DNA from: Isotricha intestinalis
Taxonomy: Eukaryota > Ciliophora > Litostomatea > Vestibuliferida > Isotrichidae
Length of the DNA stretch: 13,597 nucleotides
NCBI GenBank assembly: GCA_023807065.1
Contig: JAJJLU010000945.1
Span: 1 to 13,597 of the forward strand
Direction: 5' to 3'
In this document: one piece after another, positions 1 through 8,277 of the stretch
Position numbering within the stretch: the stretch's first letter is position 1
How the letters are laid out: each line of letters opens with the position of its first letter
The notes under the pieces: generated by a model
The model's input: only the letters and a program-made list of their open reading frames with translations
Databases searched by the model: none
What the model was told of the DNA's origin: nothing
Program-made: the position numbers and the translations under genes

Positions 1-28
1 AATCCCCAATCCCCAATCCCCAATCCCC
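1..28. repeat. Telomeric repeat array, (AATCCCC)x4
   Basis: Four perfect tandem copies of the 7-mer AATCCCC open the window, and the array ends abruptly at base 29, where unique A+T-rich sequence begins. The C-rich strand reads inward from the left end, so the G-rich strand (ATTGGGG) runs 5' to 3' toward the terminus, as in true telomeres. The unit is the ciliate C4A2 repeat with one added T. In DNA this poor in G and C, a run of C4 blocks is conspicuous. It marks a chromosome end, probably of a macronuclear chromosome. Only 28 bases are present, so the array is either clipped by assembly or genuinely short. Confidence 0.9.
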
Positions 29-179
29 ATTTTTTATTTTAAAAAAATAAAAAAGATTAAATGATTAATCTATAAATTATAAAACATTAAAATGTTTTCT
101 TTTTTTCTTTTAATAATTAGACAATAATTTTCTAATATATTCTATAATTTATACAATAAAATAATAATAATTTATAAAA
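29..179. promoter_or_regulatory. Subtelomeric leader and 5' region of the first gene
   Basis: Only 151 bases separate the telomere from the ATG at 180, so the promoter and 5' UTR of the first gene must lie here if the gene is transcribed from this chromosome. The stretch is almost pure A+T. It holds two perfect short inverted repeats: AGATTAA (54-60) with TTAATCT (65-71), and AAAACATT (81-88) with AATGTTTT (91-98). No recognisable core-promoter motif stands out from the A+T background. The promoter role is inferred from position alone. Confidence 0.45.
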
Positions 180-3100
180 ATGGAGAACGCGGTTAACAAC
201 ACGTTAAATTATTTTAATGATTTTTCCTTATGGTCCCAACTTCATTATTTTGCTTTTGCAAATAGAGAAAAATATCCAAATATGTTTCTTTTTTATTTTC
301 CAATCAATGGATTTTTAATTAAAGAATTTAAAACAAATGAAAGAGAAAAAATATTAAATTTAATTGATAAATATGAAGATAATGAAATAAATGGTATGTG
401 GGGTTATATAAGTTTAGAATTAGAATGTAAAAATGGAATTTCAATTTATGAAGAAATAAATAAATCTGAATTTGCAAAACCTTCAATTTCATATCCTTGT
501 TTTCAAGATAGAAATTGTAATTATTTACCTTCAAATAATGAAAAAATTGGAAAAATTTTAGAAGAAAATAAAGAAAGATATACTAAAATTCAAGAAGAAT
601 TTGAAAAATATTTAAATGAATTAGATAAAAATAAATTTTATCAATATCAAAATTTTATTAAAGAATATAGTGAATGTGTTTTATTTTCAAATACTAAAAG
701 TGATATTATAGGATTATTACATAAAAAATTAAGTGAAGAAGATACTGATCATTGTGGAATTGAATTAAATGAAAATAAAATTGAAAATGGAAGTGAAGAA
801 ATCTTTAAAAAAAAATTGTTAAAAAATAAAAGAATTAGAAAAGAATTTGAAGAAGATTTTGAATCTGATAAAGAAATAAATAAAAAAAATAAAAAATATA
901 ATATTTCAGAAACTCAAGATAATACTCCTTTAAAAGAAAAAATTTATGAATATAATTTTGATAATGATATTGAGTATTATGAACATGATCAATTATTTAA
1001 TGGATATACAAGTGATTTTACAAAAAAAATATATAAAAAACCAATTACAAGTTTATCAGATGAAGAAAAAAGTGTTAATAAAATACAAAATAAAAAAGTA
1101 ATTCATAGAGTAAGAAACAAAGGAAAAACAATTTTAAAAAATATTAATTATAATCATACTTTTGATAATGAAAATATAGGAATTGAAAGAGAAATAGAAA
1201 AAAGAGCTGATAAATTAAGAAAAGAATTATTACAAAGAAAAAAAAGAAAATTTTGGAAAAGAGAATTATTTTATGAATTAAAACAACAAAAAAATGAAAA
1301 GCAAAGTAAAAATAATAATCAAAAATATGTTAAAGACTTAGATAAAGAAATTAAGGAAAAAAAAAGACAAAATTCAAAAAAAAAATTATGTGCTGATGAA
1401 TATTTTAATTATTCTTCTTCAAAAAGAGCTAAAAGTATTATAAGTATTTCTTCAAATATATCAAATACAATTGATTTATCAGATGATAAAAGTGATAATA
1501 AAAGTATTGAAAGTTTTAATTCACTTTTTAATAAAAATTATCCTATAGAAAAAAAAAGAGGAAGGAAAAAAAAGAACAATCATTATTCTTCAAATAATCA
1601 TTCAATTCAGAATTATCTTCCTATAATTTCTAACTCAAATATTAAAGTAGAAAAAAAAATATTACAACAATTAAATCAATTATTAACGAATTCTAAATTT
1701 GATTCTTTATTAAATTATTTTTTTCAACATTGTAAACTTGAACAAGTAAATCAAAGATTAAATTCATTAAAAAATACTTTTGAATCTAATTCAAATGATA
1801 TAGATTTAATATATTTATTTGATTATAAAGTTAATGATAAATACCAATTAAATCAAGAATTATTAATAGATTTAAATTTAAAAGATGAAAATCAAATTTA
1901 TGATTTGTTTTTTTTCTATAAAAATAATATCATTCAATATTTTGAAATGTATTCTAAAATAAATTTAGATTTAACAAATGATGAACAATTAAAAGTAGTT
2001 AAAAATATTTCAGCAAGTGAACATTTATTAAAATGTATGATTCAAGGAATTATTTTATCAAATGAAATCATAAATAAAATAAATGATATTATCTCAGAAA
2101 TTTTTATTAATTTTTATTCTTTTTTAGTTAATGTTTTTTTAACTAAAAATAATATTGAAACACCAGTTAAATCATATTGTCAATTAATATATACTTTTAT
2201 TTTAATCTTAAGAGCTTTAATTTCTCAAAATTTAGATTCTGATAATAATAATAATTATTTAAAAACTTATGAATTAATCAATAAATTTTTGAAAATTTTT
2301 TCTTTTTCAATATTAATAATTTTATATCAGATAAATGAATCTAATTTAGAAAAAAACCCAAATAATGATTTTTTAAGTTTTATTATTTTATTTATTTTAT
2401 TATCTGAAGTATATTGTATACTCAATAATATAAAAGATAAAAGTTTCACTTTTGAAATGTTAAAACTTTTATTTGAAGAATTTATATTTTCTAGTCAAGA
2501 AATAGATACTCAAACAAATGGAAAATTAGAAGAAATTATTATAAATGATATTTCAAAATATTTATCTCCTAAAATAACATATTTAATGAAAGATAAATTT
2601 GAAGGTGGATTAAAGGCAAATTTAAAAAAATATTTATTATTTAATATAAATCAAATTGAAAATTCTAATACTCTTTCATTAGATTTAAAAAAAATAATTA
2701 AAAATAAGGTAATACTTTCATTATACTATAGATATTTTCTTTTTTTCTTTTTATGTTTAAATGAATATGGAAAAGAAAAAATAAAATTTTTAGATTATTA
2801 TTATGATTTATTAAAAAAATATACAAATAATACAAGTGATTTCTATTATAATGTTGATCTTTTAATAGATTCAATTTCTCAAATAAATCAATATAAAATT
2901 AAATATGGAAAGGATATTTTTGAAAAATATCTTCTTTCAGATACTAGATTATTATTATTCATAGATACATATTGGATAATTGATACAAACATAAAATTAG
3001 TTTATATATTTTCTTTATTTAATATTATTAATTTACCTTCAAAAAAAACAAAACCAATTGAATCAAAGCTTATAACTTCTGAAATATTCCATTTAATTTT

Positions 3101-5747
3101 GTTATTATTTAACATGAATAATGAAATGAATGATAATGAACCGATAATTGAGTTTATATTTAATATTTGTATTTGTTTAAAAAATTCATTTATGAAAATA
3201 GAAACAGATGAGAAAAGTAGAGTGAAATTCTTTTCTAAATTTGTTAATTATACTAATCCTTTTAAAGCAAATTTAAAATCAAATGATAAAAAATATTCAA
3301 TTGGAATTATTCCTATTATCTCTATTATTTTATGTTATGTTGAATTTGCTATTTATTTTACAGACAAACCAAATGTAGAAAAAGTAATAATGAAAATAAA
3401 AGAAATTTTAGATTCTGAAACAATTAAAAGTATAATGAAATCTTTTAATATTGCAATATGGTTTAATTTAATTCAAAAAATATCAAGTAAAAATTTAGAT
3501 ATTGATATATCAAAGTATATTGATATGATTAATAAAGATATTAATTCAGTTATTCTTATTCATAATAAATATATTTCTTTACCTGATTATCAACAAAAAA
3601 ACAGTTCTTTATTAGAAGAAAATAATGAATCTTTAAAAAATTATTTAAATAATTTTAAAAAAATATGTGAGGAAAATATAGATATATGTTTTTCTTATGT
3701 TAATATACTTAAAGAAATGAAAGAAATTTTAAATATTGATTATTATTATCCAATGAATTTAAGAATTGATGTATTAGATATTTTAACAAATCTTTTAGAA
3801 AAATTTGAAAAAAAAATAAATGAAGAAAATAATACTCAAGAATTAGAATTCGATGGAGATAAAATTGATCTTAGTCTTTATTTTAAAGATATTATTGAAA
3901 ATGATGCTTTAAATGAAACTCTTAAAAACTTTTTAATATTCATTAAAACAACTTTTTTACCTACTTTTGATAAAATATCAAATTATTTCATTTCAAGAAA
4001 TAATGTTAATGTTTCTAATCAAAAAAAAATATATTTTAATTTTTATGAAAAAGTATTAATATTAAAAGCAAGAATATATGGTTTATTAGTTAAATATAAA
4101 ATATGTTTTAAACCTTTTGATTTTTGTGTTCAAATATTAAAAGAATCTCATTTTTATAAAACTTACTCCATAAATCTAATTTCAAGTATTTTAATGAATA
4201 ATGGTGATATTGAAGCATATACAAAATTACCTTTTAAATTAATGTTAATTTATTTAAAAACTTATTCAGATTTAATTAAAAATCAAATAATGAATAAAGA
4301 ATATAAAACAACTCTTCAATATTTTCTTCAATTATTTTATATAGGAACCTTTATTAAAGTAGATAAAATTTATTTAAATCCAAATAAAATGTTTGATAAA
4401 TATTATCAAATATCAAATCAATCTGATGAATTTTGTTTTTATTTTATTGATGAATTAAAAAGAAATGAAGAGTTAATTAGGGATAAATATATTACTTTAA
4501 GAAATGAATTAAGAAATAATAATATTATCACTGAAAGAAATAGAGAAGAATTAACTTATTATAAATTATATTTATTAATTGGAAAATTGGATAAATCTGA
4601 TTTTTATCCTCAAAATGTTATGAGTAAAATATTAGAACAAATCTCAATTAGTAGAAATTTAGATAAAATAGAAAGTAAATTTTTTTTTGAATTATTAAAT
4701 AGTGAATTAGTGAATAATGCAATTGATAGATTTTATAATATAATGAACAATTTGATTCAAAAAGAAGAATTTATGGAAAAAATCTTAAATATTAAATTTT
4801 TTATTTTTGCTAGATTTATGGATGATTATCTTAAAAATAATTTAGATGTTAATTTAACTAATTATATTGATTCATTTTTGAAAATATTAGAAAATGAAAA
4901 AGAAAATATTATCTCAATGCAATTTATTAATAAATTAATAAGAAAAAATCCAAAAAATCTTCCATCAAATTTATTAGAATTAACTAAAAAAACTATTCAA
5001 AAAATATTTGAAAGATGTTATTTGATTAATTTAGATGAGAATATATTTAATGATAAAATAATACATTTCTTTAATAAATCAATTGAAGACCAATTAGGAA
5101 ATGATTTTTATTATTTTATTTTAGATTTTATTCCTTATTTATCTCAATTTCCAGATAATTTTCTTATTTCAATTATTATTTATCAATCGATTCAATGTTT
5201 AATCAAAACTCAAAAAAATATTAATTTTATTGCTAAATCAATTTTTAATATTTTTTCTAAGATTAATTTAAAAAGAAATATTATTTCTGATTTAAAAACC
5301 TTTTTTATATATCATATTATTTTGAGAAATATTTTAATGGTTTTAGAGAATGTTTATATTTCAAAAAGTATTCCTTCTGTTTTTTTTCTGGAGAAAATAC
5401 AAAAAATATTTGAATTTTATATTAATTTATTATATTTATTCTCATTTGAAAACAAAAAAGAAATGAATGATAAATGGATTAATAATGAAAATATTATTCT
5501 TATTTATAAAAAAGTAAATAGTCTTTTAAATCTTAGGAATATAAATATTTTTAATATAAACCCAAGTGAATCTGAGAAATATATATTTTCAAAAAAAAAA
5601 GAAATTATAAATGAAGCAATACAAATGGGATATAAATATATAAGAATATTTAAAGCATATAAAATAAATGATATCATTGAATTTGAAAAAATAAAATTTT
5701 TAGAATATATTCTTTATAATATTAAAAAGAGAAAAAAAATTAAATGA
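180..5747 (+). CDS. Large uncharacterised, probably nuclear, helix-rich protein (1855 aa)
   Basis: I do not recognise this family. The intronless reading frame runs 1855 codons and ends in TGA. The ATG at 180 is the first in the frame and sits in the context TAAAAATGGA, shared with the next gene. Three regions can be seen. Residues 1-190 look folded (aromatic-rich, with Trp and Cys). Residues about 200-510 are highly charged and probably disordered, with a basic coiled-coil-like stretch (335-365), a Ser/Asp-rich part and KKRGRKKK at 458-465. That last motif is a strong candidate nuclear localisation signal and contains an AT-hook-like RGR core. Residues about 515-1855 are Leu/Ile/Phe/Asn-rich and predicted mainly helical. 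Hydrophobic stretches near 704-716, 731-750, 849-863 and 1042-1060 fit buried helices of a repeat scaffold better than membrane spans, though that is inference. Size and layout recall large nuclear scaffolds such as the Mms22/Mus7 type, but I see no diagnostic motif, so I make no assignment. In-frame micro-introns of length 3n cannot be excluded. Confidence 0.88.
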   Translation: MENAVNNTLNYFNDFSLWSQLHYFAFANREKYPNMFLFYFPINGFLIKEFKTNEREKILNLIDKYEDNEINGMWGYISLELECKNGISIYEEINKSEFAKPSISYPCFQDRNCNYLPSNNEKIGKILEENKERYTKIQEEFEKYLNELDKNKFYQYQNFIKEYSECVLFSNTKSDIIGLLHKKLSEEDTDHCGIELNENKIENGSEEIFKKKLLKNKRIRKEFEEDFESDKEINKKNKKYNISETQDNTPLKEKIYEYNFDNDIEYYEHDQLFNGYTSDFTKKIYKKPITSLSDEEKSVNKIQNKKVIHRVRNKGKTILKNINYNHTFDNENIGIEREIEKRADKLRKELLQRKKRKFWKRELFYELKQQKNEKQSKNNNQKYVKDLDKEIKEKKRQNSKKKLCADEYFNYSSSKRAKSIISISSNISNTIDLSDDKSDNKSIESFNSLFNKNYPIEKKRGRKKKNNHYSSNNHSIQNYLPIISNSNIKVEKKILQQLNQLLTNSKFDSLLNYFFQHCKLEQVNQRLNSLKNTFESNSNDIDLIYLFDYKVNDKYQLNQELLIDLNLKDENQIYDLFFFYKNNIIQYFEMYSKINLDLTNDEQLKVVKNISASEHLLKCMIQGIILSNEIINKINDIISEIFINFYSFLVNVFLTKNNIETPVKSYCQLIYTFILILRALISQNLDSDNNNNYLKTYELINKFLKIFSFSILIILYQINESNLEKNPNNDFLSFIILFILLSEVYCILNNIKDKSFTFEMLKLLFEEFIFSSQEIDTQTNGKLEEIIINDISKYLSPKITYLMKDKFEGGLKANLKKYLLFNINQIENSNTLSLDLKKIIKNKVILSLYYRYFLFFFLCLNEYGKEKIKFLDYYYDLLKKYTNNTSDFYYNVDLLIDSISQINQYKIKYGKDIFEKYLLSDTRLLLFIDTYWIIDTNIKLVYIFSLFNIINLPSKKTKPIESKLITSEIFHLILLLFNMNNEMNDNEPIIEFIFNICICLKNSFMKIETDEKSRVKFFSKFVNYTNPFKANLKSNDKKYSIGIIPIISIILCYVEFAIYFTDKPNVEKVIMKIKEILDSETIKSIMKSFNIAIWFNLIQKISSKNLDIDISKYIDMINKDINSVILIHNKYISLPDYQQKNSSLLEENNESLKNYLNNFKKICEENIDICFSYVNILKEMKEILNIDYYYPMNLRIDVLDILTNLLEKFEKKINEENNTQELEFDGDKIDLSLYFKDIIENDALNETLKNFLIFIKTTFLPTFDKISNYFISRNNVNVSNQKKIYFNFYEKVLILKARIYGLLVKYKICFKPFDFCVQILKESHFYKTYSINLISSILMNNGDIEAYTKLPFKLMLIYLKTYSDLIKNQIMNKEYKTTLQYFLQLFYIGTFIKVDKIYLNPNKMFDKYYQISNQSDEFCFYFIDELKRNEELIRDKYITLRNELRNNNIITERNREELTYYKLYLLIGKLDKSDFYPQNVMSKILEQISISRNLDKIESKFFFELLNSELVNNAIDRFYNIMNNLIQKEEFMEKILNIKFFIFARFMDDYLKNNLDVNLTNYIDSFLKILENEKENIISMQFINKLIRKNPKNLPSNLLELTKKTIQKIFERCYLINLDENIFNDKIIHFFNKSIEDQLGNDFYYFILDFIPYLSQFPDNFLISIIIYQSIQCLIKTQKNINFIAKSIFNIFSKINLKRNIISDLKTFFIYHIILRNILMVLENVYISKSIPSVFFLEKIQKIFEFYINLLYLFSFENKKEMNDKWINNENIILIYKKVNSLLNLRNINIFNINPSESEKYIFSKKKEIINEAIQMGYKYIRIFKAYKINDIIEFEKIKFLEYILYNIKKRKKIK

Positions 5748-5846
5748 CTAAAAATTAATCCTTTTAATAAATAAAATAAATATAAATAGTTAATTTAAAA
5801 ACTTTTTTTTATTTAATTCCTATTAAGAGTTTAAAAAAAAATAAAA
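5748..5846. other. Short tandem intergenic spacer
   Basis: These 99 bases separate the TGA of the large upstream gene from the ATG of the USP5-like gene. They must hold the 3' end of one transcript and the promoter and 5' UTR of the other. The sequence is homopolymeric A/T with no distinct motif. A second in-frame stop (TAA, 5772-5774) follows the TGA nine codons later. Confidence 0.5.
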
Positions 5847-7933
5847 ATGGAAAATAATTGTGTGCATATTAAACAGGATGTTGTTTATAAATTAGAGGAA
5901 AATTATATTTATAATGAAGAATGTAGTTATTGCTTAGATGATCCAGTAAAAATACATTTTTTAATATTCTTAATTAGAAAAATGAAGGTGGAGTTAATAT
6001 TTGTTTAAAATGTTTTATGTGCTTTTGTTATAACAAATCACATAATCATACACTTTTGCATTTTCAAAAATTTCATCATCCTATTTATTTAAATATTAAA
6101 GGAGAAACAGAAAAAAAATTTTTAGTAATTTGTATACTTTGTAAAACAGAAATCCCTTATAATAATAATCCTGAACTTTCAAATTTAGTAAATACTATAT
6201 TAAATAAAAGCAATAATTCAATAGAGGAAAATGATTTAACAAATTGTATTCATATAAATAATATAAAACAAGAAAAATCAGAAAATTTAGTATTAGATGA
6301 TAATATTGAAAATAAAAATTTATGTTTAATTTGTGGTTCATGCATTGAAAATAAAAATGAACATTTTAATCAAACTAAACATCCATTTTTTTATTCATTA
6401 AATTTACTTGGAAGTGACAAAAATATTGTTTATTGTTATTTGTGTAATAAAGAAATAAATGACATTTTTTTAGAAAATCATTTAAATTATTTTGGAATTA
6501 AAAAAAATGAAAAAATACAAAATACAAAAGATAAAGAATTAACAAATGAAAAAGAGAAAAATTTAATTATATTTGAAGGAAAAACTGGAATTAAAAATAA
6601 TTCAACGAGTAGTCTTAATTCAATTATTCAAATTTTATTTCATTTAGAACATTTTAATTTAAGATATTATAACCCAGAACATATAAATAATTGTTTATTA
6701 AATCCAAATCAATGTATTTCTTGTGTAATGAATAAAATAATGAATGGATTATTTTCTAATAATTATAAAGAAGGAATTAATATTAATTCATTTAAAAATT
6801 TTTTTGGTAAAAAGAATAAAATTTTTTTATCAAATAAAGAAGAAGATCCTTTTTTAATTTTAGAAAATTTTTTAAATGAAATAAAAAAAAATGATAAATA
6901 TATAAATCCATATGAATCATTTGAATTTCAAATAGAAATAAGATATGAATGTGCAATTTGTAATCATGTTAAATATGAAATTGAAAAAGAATGGTATTTA
7001 ACATTTAATTTAAATAAAAATACAGATTGTTCTATAGAAGATTTTTTTAAAAATTTTATTAAACCAGAAATGATTGAAAGCAATTGTTCAAATTGTTTCT
7101 CAAATACTTTTTTAACAAAAACAAAAAAAATATTAAACTATCCTAAAATTTTTATTTTAATTCTTAATAGATTTTCAAATGATAATGAAATAATAAATTC
7201 AAATTTCAAAACTCCAATAGATTATTTAGATATACAGGATTTAAATCAAAATCATTCAAAAGAAAATGAACAAATAATATTAGAAAATGATCAATTAGAA
7301 GAAAAAGAAATAGACTTTGATCATGATAATTTATTATTTTTAATTCAATGTGGAATTCCTGAAATAGGAGCAAAATGGGCTTTATATAAAAACCATAATA
7401 ACCCAGAAATTGCTATTGAATGGTATTGTGAAAATTCAAGTAATGATGATTATAAAAAGCCTTTACCTAAAATAAAAGTTAAAAAAAGTTTAAATAATAC
7501 AAAATTATTATATGAAAAAGAAACTAAACATTTAATGGAAATGGGATTTCCAAAAGGAAAAGTTATAACAGCTTTAAAGGATAAAAAAGGAAATATTGAT
7601 GATGCTTTACAATATTTAATAAGTAGTTTAGATTCAATTAAGGAAGATAATTCTTCCTTTGAAAATAAAGAAAAAAATTATAATTATGAATTTTCAAATA
7701 TAAAATATGTAATTGATGAAAATGATTTATTGAATAAGAATAATGGATATATATATGATTTGTGTTCTTGTTTATATGTTGTTGGAGAAAATAAAACAAA
7801 TTGTCATTTTGAATGTAATATAAGAGATGAAGAAGGATTATGGGGTTATTATAAAGATTCAAATGTTTATAAAATGGAAAAAATTCCTATTGAAAAAGGA
7901 TTTATTTATTTTTATAAAAATAAATCAAAATAA
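5847..7933 (+). CDS. USP5/IsoT/Ubp14-like ubiquitin-binding protein, catalytic Cys lost (684 aa, two exons)
   Basis: This is a homologue of USP5/isopeptidase T, which disassembles free polyubiquitin chains. Joining exon 1 (5847-5945) to exon 2 (5978-7933) gives 684 residues. An ATG at 6017 opens a long frame but would remove half of the first zinc finger. Domain order matches USP5. A variant N-terminal ZnF-UBP lies at about 5-70 (CVHI, ECSYC, EGGVNICLKCF, NHTLLHF). The second ZnF-UBP lies at about 110-210 (CLICG at 149-153, HFNQTKHP, VYCYLC, ENHLNYFGI). The split USP fold spans about 230-684. Zinc-ribbon pairs are C358/C361 and C403/C406. Two UBA domains (about 481-523 and 546-584) sit inside the catalytic domain, as in USP5. 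The Cys box reads TGIKNNSTSSLNSIIQ from residue 236, so the USP5 nucleophile (NSCYLN) aligns with Ser244 (AGT, 6608-6610). The catalytic His (H643) and a downstream Asp (D660, WGYYKD) remain. In the second finger, the Trp and Arg that hold the ubiquitin C-terminus appear replaced, while two Tyr remain. It is probably not a protease; a role as ubiquitin-binding adaptor or competitor is inference. Confidence 0.9.
5946..5977 (+). other. 32-nt GT-AG spliceosomal intron in the USP5-like gene
   Basis: The intron starts GTAAAAATAC and ends TTCTTAATTAG. Removing it changes frame and joins CCA (Pro33) to AAA (Lys34), producing DDPKNEGGVNICLKCF. This reproduces the conserved USP5 first-finger pattern (human USP5 has a D-x-P...EGGLYIC layout here). 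Without splicing, the frame from ATG 5847 stops at TAA (6006-6008) after 53 codons, and the downstream frame lacks an upstream start. The intron sits at codon phase 0. The boundaries are supported by the splice dinucleotides, by restoration of the frame and by family conservation, not by transcript data. Confidence 0.88.
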
Positions 7934-8277
7934 TTTTTAAAAATTTGAAGAAGCTCATAAAATTAATATATATATAAAAAATTATTTATTAATTAATTCT
8001 TTTTTAAAATTTTTTAAAATAATGTAAAGACAGTCTTTAATAATTTATAGAATAATCACAATTTTATTAAGTTATTAATAAAATAATTAAAATAAACAAT
8101 TTACTTGATTAAAACACTTTTTTTGGAGAATAATTTGTCAAATTTTTTTAAAATTTTTTTAAATGACACAATAAAAAATTAATAATAGTTATAATAAAAA
8201 TCTTAGTATTCAATTCTTCATTCAAAATACACAATAAAAGAACAACAAAAATGCTATATAAAGAATACATTCATGAA
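7934..8277. terminator. Convergent intergenic region holding both 3' ends
   Basis: This 344-base spacer lies between two genes that point at each other, so it should contain both polyadenylation regions. It is nearly pure A+T. Two similar alternating T/A runs occur: TTTTTTAAAATTTTTTAAAA at 8000-8019, and a slightly longer version at 8141-8163. The second run is framed by a 5-bp inverted repeat, TGTCA (8136-8140) and TGACA (8164-8168), so it could fold back on either strand. I see no open reading frame or RNA gene. Use as a termination or polyadenylation site is inferred from position. Confidence 0.35.

Noticed and set aside
328..534. Minus-strand open frame of 68 codons
   Set aside because: It lies antisense within the large plus-strand gene. 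Its Leu/Tyr/His-rich composition is what the reverse of an A-rich coding strand gives. No family features.
2290..3370. Transmembrane spans in the large protein
   Set aside because: The hydrophobic stretches (for example residues 731-750 and 1042-1060) contain acidic or polar residues and sit among regularly spaced amphipathic helices. A soluble helical scaffold with a nuclear signal is more likely, though not proven.
7638..7862. Minus-strand open frame of 74 codons
   Set aside because: It is antisense to the C-terminal part of the USP5-like gene, which has clear homology in the other frame, so this is a shadow.
6017..7933. USP5-like gene starting at ATG 6017
   Set aside because: This start falls in the middle of a conserved zinc finger. 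The spliced model from 5847 recovers the missing half with correct GT-AG ends.
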